From Christensenella sp. UBA7707 (lineage in GTDB: Bacteria > Bacillota > Clostridia > Christensenellales > CAG-138): 6,870 nt of DNA. The stretch covers positions 1-6,870 of the forward strand of contig DLFZ01000042.1 of the NCBI GenBank assembly GCA_002482435.1. Reading direction: 5' to 3'. The notes below the pieces were generated by a model that was not told the DNA's origin, ran no database searches, and worked only from the letters and a program-made list of their open reading frames with translations. A program made the position numbers and the translations under genes. Below are positions 1-5,380 of the stretch, one piece after another (positions within the stretch are counted from its first letter, which is position 1; the number at the start of each line of letters is the position of its first letter).

Positions 1-131
1 AATTCCGCGCCGGATTTTGTGAGGATGCAATACACCTCCACGCCGCGTTTTTTAAGCCCGCTTACGATGTCGCAGGCCTTGAAGGCGGCGATGGAGCCGG
101 TAATGCCCATCACAACGGCTTTCGCGCTCAT
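1..131 (-). CDS. coaBC: CoaBC (Dfp) bifunctional phosphopantothenoylcysteine synthetase/decarboxylase, N-terminal fragment
   Basis: Only the first 43 codons are inside the window; the gene runs off the left edge. The visible protein starts MSAKAVVMGITGSIAAFKAC and continues to a segment reading KKRGVEVYCILTKSGAEF. This is the opening Rossmann-like strand, glycine turn and helix of the CoaC flavoprotein (GITGxIAAxKA, then a strand and a TxxGAxF-type motif). In the family, CoaBC is a cytoplasmic enzyme that joins cysteine to 4'-phosphopantothenate and decarboxylates the product on FMN to give 4'-phosphopantetheine for coenzyme A. The start ATG overlaps the rpoZ stop as ATGA, and a GAGGAAG sequence sits 9 bases upstream inside the end of rpoZ, so translation is probably coupled. 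Placement straight after gmk-rpoZ matches the common Firmicutes order. A stand-alone CoaC or another small flavoprotein cannot be excluded from 43 residues, but the context makes CoaBC much more likely. Confidence 0.85.
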   Translation of the reverse strand, partial: MSAKAVVMGITGSIAAFKACDIVSGLKKRGVEVYCILTKSGAE

Positions 132-328
132 TTTAAGGCTTCCTCGGGGTATTCGATGCCGAGCTTATCGCCGTAAAGCTCTTCCACAGCCACGGAAACG
201 GGCTTGCGTTCGCCGAGCTTTTCGGGGTCGCTGAGGAGTTGGCGCGCACGCTTGGATACCACGGAAACGAGCATGTAGCGGCAATTCACCTTATCAAGCA
301 GCACATTGAGGGACGGTTTGTTCATCAT
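128..328 (-). CDS. rpoZ: DNA-directed RNA polymerase omega subunit
   Basis: This 66-residue protein is the normal size for a Firmicutes omega subunit. Omega is the small accessory subunit that wraps the beta' C-terminus and helps RNA polymerase assemble. The family signature is visible: an N-terminal SLNVLLDKVNCRYMLV segment (residues 6-21), the helix VSKRARQL (24-31), and KPVSVAVEEL (42-51), matching the usual RPsxxxLlxKvxsrYxLVvvxaKRARQL...KPVxxAleEi pattern. Two adjacent ATG codons lie at the start (326-328 and 323-325). The first is preferred because its ATGA overlaps the gmk stop and because it is nearer the GGAGG at 341-345, which at 12 bases is already rather distant; coupling to gmk translation may compensate. 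The 3' end overlaps the coaBC start as ATGA. I see no unusual residues. Confidence 0.95.
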   Translation of the reverse strand: MMNKPSLNVLLDKVNCRYMLVSVVSKRARQLLSDPEKLGERKPVSVAVEELYGDKLGIEYPEEALK

Positions 329-954
329 TGTTTTTTCGAGCCTCCTTCGAGATCCTCCACAAAATCGAGCCTGCGGAACACGCGCATGTGCTCCGCCGAA
401 ATGATATGCTCCACGGCGGTGACCGCCTTGTCGAGCACATCGTTTACTACAATATAGTCGTATTTTTCAGCCTGCCGCAGCTCGTAAAGCGCTTCGCCGA
501 AGCGGCGCTCCACCACCTCCGGCTCCTCGGTGCCACGCCCGATCAGGCGGGATTTGAGGGCACTCATGGAGGGCGGCGCAAGGAAAACGGCGATTGCGAA
601 CGGACAGCACTTTTTTACCTGATTCGCGCCGTGCACGTCGATTTCCAAGATGATGTCGTGTCCGGCGGCAAGCTCCTCCTCCACGTAGGCACGCGGGGTT
701 CCATAATAATTGGAGCCGTAAACGCTGGTATATTCCAAAAACTCGTCGTTCACGATCATGCGTTTGAATTCTTCGTCGGTTTTAAAGAAATAGCTGACGC
801 CGTCGATCTCACCCGGGCGCTTGCTGCGTGTTGTAGCGGAAACCGAAAGCTTAAGGTTCGGGTTTCGCTCCATAAGCGCCTTGCAAACGACGCCCTTTCC
901 GACGCCAGATGGGCCGGAAAGTATGATCAGCAGGCCTTTTTTGGGTTTTTGCAT
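325..954 (-). CDS. gmk: Guanylate kinase
   Basis: Cytoplasmic enzyme that phosphorylates GMP to GDP with ATP; in Bacillota it is a known target of (p)ppGpp inhibition. The product is 209 residues, the standard length. Seen in order: P-loop GPSGVGKG (14-21); GMP-binding region SVSATTRSKRPGEIDGVSYF (37-56); second GMP-contact segment EFLEYTSVYGSNYYGTP (71-87); LEIDVHGANQVK (103-114); the LID-like RLIGRGTEE with the following ERR (136-151); and YDYIVVND near the C-terminus. The reading frame stays open upstream to 1023 with a TTG codon, but the ATG at 952-954 is chosen because a CGGAGGA ribosome binding site lies 5 bases before it and because homologues begin just ahead of the P-loop. It follows remA after 94 bases and overlaps rpoZ by ATGA. 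Confidence 0.97.
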   Translation of the reverse strand: MQKPKKGLLIILSGPSGVGKGVVCKALMERNPNLKLSVSATTRSKRPGEIDGVSYFFKTDEEFKRMIVNDEFLEYTSVYGSNYYGTPRAYVEEELAAGHDIILEIDVHGANQVKKCCPFAIAVFLAPPSMSALKSRLIGRGTEEPEVVERRFGEALYELRQAEKYDYIVVNDVLDKAVTAVEHIISAEHMRVFRRLDFVEDLEGGSKKQ

Positions 955-958
955 AGAT

Positions 959-965
959 TCCTCCG
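959..965 (-). promoter_or_regulatory. Ribosome binding site of gmk
   Basis: On the minus strand this reads CGGAGGA, with GGAGG ending 5 bases before the ATG at 954. It decides the gmk start: the upstream in-frame TTG at 1021-1023 has no comparable site and would add 23 residues unlike the family. Confidence 0.85.
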
Positions 966-1019
966 AAAAACGATTCTGCTTGCGGCTTTGCTTACGGTGC
1001 CTCAACGGGCCTGTTCCTT

Positions 1020-1046
1020 GCAAAAAGCCGAAGGCTCTCTTTTTGC
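1020..1046 (-). terminator. Terminator-like hairpin between remA and gmk (weak or partial)
   Basis: Three bases after the remA stop codon, the minus strand has GCAAAA, a four-base bulge (AGAG), AGCC, loop TTC, then GGCT and TTTTGC. The inner 4-bp GC-rich stem (1026-1029 with 1033-1036) is followed directly by five T residues, as in a weak intrinsic terminator. The flanking GCAAAA/TTTTGC (1020-1025 with 1041-1046) can extend the stem across the bulge. Since gmk, rpoZ and coaBC lie downstream with no obvious new promoter in the 94-base gap, I infer at most partial termination, an RNA-processing site, or 3'-end protection of the yicC-remA message. The stem is short, so function is uncertain. Confidence 0.4.
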
Positions 1047-1048
1047 GT

Positions 1049-1300
1049 TTACTGCTCCTCGCCGCTCATGATCCTGCCCGCAACCGTTTCCGGCTGAAGC
1101 GCCGAAAGAACCACATGCGTGCTGTCCATGACGATCACCGCTCTTGTACGCCTGCCATGCGAGGCGTCAATAAGCCTTCCGCGCTCGCGCGCATCCTGTA
1201 CGATGCGCTTGCTCGGCGCGCTGTCGGGAGAAACGATGGATATAATCCGCGACGCGGAAACGATGTTGCCAAAACCCACGTTCACAAGCTTTGCCGACAT
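1049..1300 (-). CDS. remA: RemA (DUF370/YlzA) DNA-binding regulator
   Basis: This 83-residue protein aligns by eye along its whole length with the RemA family: [21 protein letters not shown] (9-29), [20 protein letters not shown] (31-50), [10 protein letters not shown] (51-60) and [12 protein letters not shown] (65-76). In Bacillus subtilis, RemA is a small oligomeric DNA-binding protein that activates biofilm matrix operons and osmoprotection genes. The positions I recall as important there, R18, P29, R50 and R51, are all present at the same numbers. Many Clostridia that make no Bacillus-type matrix keep remA in this locus, so the regulated genes here are unknown. The start ATG at 1298-1300 follows AGGAAAG with 7 bases between AGGA and the ATG, and lies 17 bases after the yicC stop. 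The gene is followed by a terminator-like hairpin before gmk. Confidence 0.95.
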   Translation of the reverse strand: MSAKLVNVGFGNIVSASRIISIVSPDSAPSKRIVQDARERGRLIDASHGRRTRAVIVMDSTHVVLSALQPETVAGRIMSGEEQ

Positions 1301-1317
1301 TTTTCTTTCCTACACCC

Positions 1318-2199
1318 TTATTCGATATTTTGAACCTGTTCGCGTATTTTTTCGATTTCCGCCTTGCCAAGGATTACAAGCTTAACGATTTCTGCATCGT
1401 TGGCTTTGGAACCGATGGTGTTGAACTCGCGGTTGAGTTCCTGCACCACAAAGTCAAGCTTCCTGCCGGCGGGCTCGCTTCCGTTGAGAAGAAGCTCCGT
1501 TTGAACAACGTGGCTTTTCAGGCGCACAAGCTCCTCGTCGATGCTCGCTTTGTCCGCAAACAACGCAACCTCCGTCGCAAGCCGCGTGCGGTCTACCTCT
1601 ACGGCACCGTTCAAAAGCGTTTCGATGCGCTCGGTGAGCTTTAAGCGGTATTCCTCCACCACAAGCGGGGCGCGAAGCGCGATCTTCTCGCCGATTTCAA
1701 GCAGAGTTTTTGCCCTTAAGCAAAGGTCGCTTGCAAGCCTGCCGCCTTCAAGCGCGCGCATTTTTTTGAGCTCTTCGATGGCCTTTGTAACAGCCGCAAG
1801 TGCCACAGCGCAAACGGCTTCCCTATCTTCCTCGGCCTCGACGATGTCCGTAACGTCGGGCAGACTTAAGGCGCGGGCAAGCTGGATGTCGTCTTTCAGG
1901 CCATAAACCCCTGCGGCCTCGCGCGCAGCGCGAAGGTATTCGCCAAGCAGCGCCGTATCGACTTCCACTTTGCGGGCATCGCTTCGCATGTTGCGGTAAT
2001 TGACATAGATTTCCACGTGCCCACGGGAAAGCTCGGCGGTAAGCGCCCTGCGCAAAACATCCTCGGCAAAGCCTATGTGGCGCGGCATTCGGAAATTGAG
2101 GTCGAGATAGCGGTGGTTCACGCTTTTGAGCTCCACCGTAAACTCACGTCCATCCTCCACGGCGCTTGCGCGCCCAAAGCCCGTCATGCTGCTGACCAC
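1318..2199 (-). CDS. yicC: YicC/YloC family endoribonuclease
   Basis: A 293-residue protein with both halves of the YicC family. The N-terminal half has SMTGFGRA (4-11), VELKSVNHRYLDLNFRMPR (22-40) and RGHVEIYVNY (59-68). The C-terminal DUF1732 half has ADKASIDEELVRLKSH (215-230), GRKLDFVVQELNREFNTIGS (245-264) followed by KANDAE, and the ending KAEIEKIREQVQNIE (279-293). The middle (about 120-200) is mainly charged helix. E. coli YicC and B. subtilis YloC are reported as hairpin-cleaving endoribonucleases involved in RNA turnover; that role is taken from the family. The GTG at 2197-2199 is preferred over the ATG four codons downstream because AAGGAGGT ends 6 bases before the GTG and would be 18 bases from the ATG. 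This is the first gene of the left-hand operon, preceded by its own promoter and a roughly 100-base leader. Confidence 0.95.
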   Translation of the reverse strand: MVSSMTGFGRASAVEDGREFTVELKSVNHRYLDLNFRMPRHIGFAEDVLRRALTAELSRGHVEIYVNYRNMRSDARKVEVDTALLGEYLRAAREAAGVYGLKDDIQLARALSLPDVTDIVEAEEDREAVCAVALAAVTKAIEELKKMRALEGGRLASDLCLRAKTLLEIGEKIALRAPLVVEEYRLKLTERIETLLNGAVEVDRTRLATEVALFADKASIDEELVRLKSHVVQTELLLNGSEPAGRKLDFVVQELNREFNTIGSKANDAEIVKLVILGKAEIEKIREQVQNIE

Positions 2200-2205
2200 A
2201 CTGCT

Positions 2206-2213
2206 ACCTCCTT
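2206..2213 (-). promoter_or_regulatory. Ribosome binding site of yicC
   Basis: AAGGAGGT on the minus strand, 6 bases before the GTG codon at 2199. It is close to the full anti-Shine-Dalgarno complement and fixes GTG rather than the internal ATG at 2187 as start. Its first five bases form part of a small hairpin (2209-2224), which could modulate access. Confidence 0.85.
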
Positions 2214-2224
2214 AAAAATAAGGA
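2209..2224 (-). repeat. Perfect 6-bp inverted repeat overlapping the yicC Shine-Dalgarno
   Basis: On the minus strand the sequence is TCCTTA, loop TTTT, TAAGGA. The 3' arm contains the AAGGA of the AAGGAGGT ribosome binding site. In RNA it would be a six-pair, four-uridine-loop stem that partly occludes the site. Only two of the six pairs are G-C, so it is probably weak and may open readily. Confidence 0.6.
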
Positions 2225-2309
2225 ATGTTTTTCACGCAAAACGGCATCAAAGCCATACAGGCGCTGCGCTTCGCGCCGACAGGCCATATTGAACCATTTT
2301 GATTTTTTA

Positions 2310-2338
2310 ATTATAACACGCCTTCCACCCAATACAAA
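2310..2338 (-). promoter_or_regulatory. Sigma-A promoter of the yicC operon
   Basis: The minus strand shows a consensus -10 hexamer TATAAT (2310-2315) preceded by TG at the extended -10 position (TGTTATAAT). The -35 is weak: TTGTAT at 2332-2337 (16-base spacer) or TTTGTA at 2333-2338 (17-base spacer). A run of six A residues (2341-2346) immediately upstream could act as an UP-like element. The position, just downstream of the terminator of the preceding unit and about 100 bases ahead of yicC, fits a promoter for that operon. Confidence 0.75.
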
Positions 2339-2380
2339 TGTTTTTTAGCTTAGAAGCCGCAAAAATCGACCGTGAGCTGC

Positions 2381-2406
2381 TAAAAAACGCCCTAAGGCGT
2401 TTTTTA
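2381..2406 (-). terminator. Intrinsic terminator after the AIRS-like gene
   Basis: Perfect inverted repeat with arms AAAAAACGCC (2382-2391) and GGCGTTTTTT (2396-2405), a four-base loop and one extra A-T pair outside. It begins 6 bases after the stop codon of the AIR synthase-like gene. On the minus strand the GC core is followed by six T residues, a textbook rho-independent terminator. Because the arms are A/T-flanked on both sides it could also stop plus-strand transcription, although no plus-strand gene is visible. Confidence 0.85.
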
Positions 2407-2412
2407 AAGATT

Positions 2413-3378
2413 CTAAAACAACTTATAAAGCTCATCCGCTTCGGGCGGCGCAATGGACGTACCATCCACAAGCCTTGCGTCTTTCCCTTGCGCATATCCG
2501 ATAACCGCCGCTTCAACCCCCACTTCCGCGAGCTTCTTTACAAGCGCCTCGCCGTTTGCGGAGGCAATGAGCATACAGCCGCTTGAAATAAGCCGCAGCG
2601 GGTCGAGAGAAAGCTCCTTGCAAAGCTTTTTTGTAACAGGATGCACAGGAATTTTTTCTGGGTCGATCACCACGCCGCACCCCGCCGCGTACGCCATTTC
2701 CCACGCGGCACCCAAAACGCCGCCCTCTGTTACATCGTGCATGGCGGTCGCGCCAAACGCCGCTGCAAGAAGCCCTTCTTTTACCACGCTCACGCGCTCC
2801 ACAAAGCCGCACGCAAGCTCCAACTCATCCTTCGTAACGCCGTGAAGCCTCATTGAAAACTCGGATGCGATGATGGACGCGCCCTCAAGCCCAGCGTGCT
2901 TGGTAAGAATCAGGCTGTCACCTTCTTTCATGCCGCCCGGGGTAATCACACCCCGTTCGCCTGCCTTCGCCAAAACCGTGGCACAGGTGACGATGCGCGT
3001 AACGGAATCCGTAATTTCCGTATGCCCGCCCAAAATTTCCACATGTTCAAGCGCTGCGGTTTGCGAAAGCTCGTCCGTAACGGCGTCAAGCTCCTCTAAG
3101 GTCGCCGAGAGCGGCGCAAGAAGCGTAACAAGAAGCCCTATGGGCTCCGCGCCCGCGGCGGCCGCATCGTTGCAGCTTACCTGCACCGTAAGCCGGCCGA
3201 TGTTCTTCACGGCGGAGGTAATGGGGTCGGTCGAAAGCACGGCAAGCCTGCCGCCCAGATCGACCGCCGCGCAATCCACCCCCACGCTCGGGGCGCAGAC
3301 GACCTCGCTCCGCACATGTTTGAGCTTGCTTAAAACAATTTTGTTGAGCGTTTCGTTGTCGAGCTTTCCAAGCCTCAT
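2413..3378 (-). CDS. AIR synthase-related protein (PurM/HypE/SelD/ThiL superfamily), substrate unknown
   Basis: This 321-residue protein has the two-domain AIRS fold. The N-terminal ATP-binding half shows VGVDCAAVD (32-40), LSTDP (48-52), SCNDAAAAGAEPIG (68-81) and ILGGHTE (115-121). The C-terminal half shows GDSLILTKHAGLEG (153-166), MHDVTEGGVLGAAWEMA (213-229) and ISSGCMLIA (264-272). Members bind ATP and phosphorylate or dehydrate small substrates. The closest by eye is HypE, the hydrogenase cyanide-ligand enzyme, but the HypE C-terminal PRIC-type tail with its catalytic cysteine is absent; the protein ends ADELYKLF. SelD's N-terminal Cys/Sec site is also missing. It is therefore an orphan AIRS-family enzyme; databases would probably call it 'AIR synthase' or 'HypE-like'. 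The ATG overlaps the ligA stop as ATGA, so it is probably translated together with ligA, and a terminator follows. Confidence 0.85.
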   Translation of the reverse strand: MRLGKLDNETLNKIVLSKLKHVRSEVVCAPSVGVDCAAVDLGGRLAVLSTDPITSAVKNIGRLTVQVSCNDAAAAGAEPIGLLVTLLAPLSATLEELDAVTDELSQTAALEHVEILGGHTEITDSVTRIVTCATVLAKAGERGVITPGGMKEGDSLILTKHAGLEGASIIASEFSMRLHGVTKDELELACGFVERVSVVKEGLLAAAFGATAMHDVTEGGVLGAAWEMAYAAGCGVVIDPEKIPVHPVTKKLCKELSLDPLRLISSGCMLIASANGEALVKKLAEVGVEAAVIGYAQGKDARLVDGTSIAPPEADELYKLF

Positions 3379-5366
3379 TGCGCATCTCCGATCATGGCGA
3401 AAAATTCCGCCTCATCAAGCACCGTTACGTTGAGTTCGCGCGCTTTTGTAAGCTTGCTTCCCGCGCCAGGGCCCGCAACCACAAACGCGGTGTTTTTGCT
3501 CACACTCGCAGCCGCTTTGCCGCCGAGTTTCTCAATCAGTGCCTCGATTTCCTTTCTGTCCATACGCTCCATCGCACCTGTAACGACAAGCGTTTTGCCC
3601 AAAATAGGGCTTGCTTCGCTTGACGTCGCCTGTTCCGGGCGCGGGCTTACGCCGTGCGCCAAGAGACTATCGACCTGTGCGGAAATGGAGGCATCGGAGA
3701 AGAAATCGAGGATGCTGTCGGCTACGATCTCGCCGATGTCGCGCACCGAAAGAAGCTCTTCGCGCGTGGCGCGCCGCACGCCGTCCAGCGTAAGGAAGGC
3801 GCGGGCAAGATCGCGCGCGGTCTTTTCGCCCACGTTGGGGATGCCAAGCGCAAACAAAAACGCGCCCAAAGCGCAGTCCTTGCTGCGCTCAATGGCGGCT
3901 TTGAGGTTTTTCGCCTTCTTTTGCTGAAAGCCCTCAAGCGCCAAAAAGTCGTTTTCGGTAAGGTCATAAAGGTCGGGAATGCTCGAAAGGTTGAGCTTTT
4001 CCACAAAAAGCGCAGCGGTTTTTTCGCTGAAGGTTTCAATGTCCATGGCGTTGCGCGAGGCATACTGCGTGAGCCTGCCCGCGATTTGCGGACGGCAGGA
4101 AAGCGAGTTGGTGCAGAAAATATGTACGCCGCGCTGCTCAACATGCGCGCCGCACGCGGGGCAGACCACGGGTTTTTCGATTTCCTTTTCCGGCACGTCA
4201 CCTTCGACTGCGCCTAGAATTTCAGGAATCACATCGTTGCTGCGGCGAATGAACACCGTGGAGCCGATGCCTACGCGCTTTCTTTTGATGTCGTCGAAAT
4301 TGTTGAGCGTGGCGTGGCGTATGGTAGCGCCTGCAAGCTCCACCGCATCAAGGTACGCGCGCGGGGTAAGCTTTCCTGTGCGCCCCACTTCCCAGGTAAC
4401 ATTGCGCACCACGGTGGTCGTTTCCTCCGCGGCGAATTTGTAGGCGATGGCCCAGCGCGGAAAGCGGTCGGTCGCACCGAGTATTTCTCGGGTTTGAAAA
4501 TCGCAAATTTTCACGACCATGCCGTCGATCAGGAAATCGAGCGTTTCACGCGCCGCCTCCGCCGCTTCGATGCCTTTTTGAAGCTCGCCGATGTTCGAAA
4601 AGCGCTTTGCGCCGTCGCTCACAGGGAAACCGTTTTCCTTCAAGAAATCGAGCATTTTAAAGTGCTCTTTGAGCGTTTTTCCCTCAATGTAGCCCACGTC
4701 GTAGCAAAAGCAGTCGAGCCTGCGCTTCGCCGTTACCTGCGGGTCAAGGTTCCTTAGCGCGCCCGCGGCGGCGTTACGCGCGTTTTTCAAAGGCTCAGCA
4801 GAGGTTTTGTTAAGCTCGTCGAGCACGCTTAGGCGCATGTAGCACTCGCCCCGCACCTCCATGCGCCCTTTGAAGGGCACACTTAAGGGGATGGAGCGTA
4901 TGGTTTTGATCTGCGGCAGAATTTCCTCGCCCACCTCGCCGTTGCCGCGCGTGGCGCCGTTGACGAGCACGCCGTTTTCGTAGGTGAGGTTCACGGTAAG
5001 CCCGTCAAACTTATATTCGAGCGCATAGGAAAGCGGCGGCAAGGTTTCGCCCGTTTTTGCCACAAATTCGGCGCGGAGCTTTTCTGCACGGCTCGCCCAG
5101 TCCTTCATATCCTCGGGCGTGCGCACCTTATCGAAGCTCAAAAGCTTCTTCAGGTGCCTATGCGGTTGAAAGGCCGCAAGCGGCGCGCCGCCCACACGCA
5201 AAGTGGGAGAATCCTGAAGCACAGTGCCAGTTTCCCTTTCGAGCGCCAAAAGCTCGTCGAAAAGCACGTCGTACTCGGCGTCGCTCACCTTTGGGGCATC
5301 AAGCACGTAGTAGGCGTTTGCGTATTCGTTGAGAAGCTTCACAAGCTCTTGCATGCGGTCGGCCAT
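3375..5366 (-). CDS. ligA: NAD+-dependent DNA ligase
   Basis: Seals nicks in replication and repair using NAD+. The 663 residues are a normal length and all domains are present. Domain Ia (1-70) carries YYVLDAPKVSDAEYD (19-33). The adenylation domain has LEYKFDG (116-122) with the adenylated lysine K119 flanked by E117 and D121, GATRGNG (137-143), VRGE (171-174), DGMVVKI (281-287) and WAIAYKF (305-311). Next are the OB fold with GRTGKLTP (328-335) and IGSTVFIRRSNDVIPEI (367-383), and a four-cysteine zinc site (C402, C405, C418, C424). The helix-hairpin-helix region includes FALGIPNVGEKTARDLA (505-521), and a BRCT domain follows (about 587-663). Several motifs are non-canonical (RGNG for RGDG, NARN for NPRN, LSFDK for LSLDN). 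The frame is open to 5414, but the ATG at 5366 has AGGAGG 6 bases upstream and gives the usual N-terminus. It follows pcrA and overlaps the AIRS-like gene. Confidence 0.97.
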   Translation of the reverse strand: MADRMQELVKLLNEYANAYYVLDAPKVSDAEYDVLFDELLALERETGTVLQDSPTLRVGGAPLAAFQPHRHLKKLLSFDKVRTPEDMKDWASRAEKLRAEFVAKTGETLPPLSYALEYKFDGLTVNLTYENGVLVNGATRGNGEVGEEILPQIKTIRSIPLSVPFKGRMEVRGECYMRLSVLDELNKTSAEPLKNARNAAAGALRNLDPQVTAKRRLDCFCYDVGYIEGKTLKEHFKMLDFLKENGFPVSDGAKRFSNIGELQKGIEAAEAARETLDFLIDGMVVKICDFQTREILGATDRFPRWAIAYKFAAEETTTVVRNVTWEVGRTGKLTPRAYLDAVELAGATIRHATLNNFDDIKRKRVGIGSTVFIRRSNDVIPEILGAVEGDVPEKEIEKPVVCPACGAHVEQRGVHIFCTNSLSCRPQIAGRLTQYASRNAMDIETFSEKTAALFVEKLNLSSIPDLYDLTENDFLALEGFQQKKAKNLKAAIERSKDCALGAFLFALGIPNVGEKTARDLARAFLTLDGVRRATREELLSVRDIGEIVADSILDFFSDASISAQVDSLLAHGVSPRPEQATSSEASPILGKTLVVTGAMERMDRKEIEALIEKLGGKAAASVSKNTAFVVAGPGAGSKLTKARELNVTVLDEAEFFAMIGDAQ

Positions 5367-5372
5367 AAAGCG

Positions 5373-5380
5373 CCTCCTTT
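5373..5380 (-). promoter_or_regulatory. Ribosome binding site of ligA
   Basis: AAAGGAGG on the minus strand, 6 bases before the ATG at 5366. Its first base is the last base of the pcrA TAA stop codon, so the two genes are packed as tightly as possible without overlap. It fixes the ligA start against the longer open frame that reaches 5414 inside pcrA. Confidence 0.88.

Larger units (their letters stand above)
2200..2303 (-). other. 5' leader of the yicC-remA-gmk-rpoZ-coaBC transcript
   Basis: Inferred untranslated leader from the predicted transcription start (near 2303, about 7 bases after the -10 box) to the yicC GTG. It contains a GC-rich stem, GGCGC/GCGCC at 2260-2264 and 2273-2277 with an 8-base loop, and the Shine-Dalgarno hairpin at 2209-2224. 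I recognise no known riboswitch, T-box or ribosomal-protein leader. A 16-codon frame (2247-2297, MVQYGLSARSAAPVWL) opens almost at the predicted transcript start but has no ribosome binding site. Confidence 0.5.

Noticed and set aside
1..5. Window begins with AATTC, like a cut EcoRI end
   Set aside because: Five bases are too little to mean anything; the other end shows no matching site and coaBC simply continues off the edge.
955..1023. Extended gmk N-terminus using the TTG at 1021-1023
   Set aside because: The added 23 residues are basic and unlike guanylate kinase N-termini, while the ATG at 954 has a well-spaced ribosome binding site.
328..1071. Long plus-strand open frame (about 247 codons) opposite gmk
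   Set aside because: It lies antisense to a clearly identified guanylate kinase, shows no domain, has no ribosome binding site, and is explained by the GC-rich codon pattern of the true gene.
2258..2285. GC-rich hairpin and repeated GCCTGT in the yicC leader considered as a riboswitch
   Set aside because: Only a five-pair stem can be drawn, with no conserved riboswitch core or following terminator in the leader.
2247..2297. Possible 16-codon leader peptide (MVQYGLSARSAAPVWL) in the yicC leader
   Set aside because: It starts only a few bases after the predicted transcript start, has no ribosome binding site and no run of regulatory codons, so attenuation is not supported.
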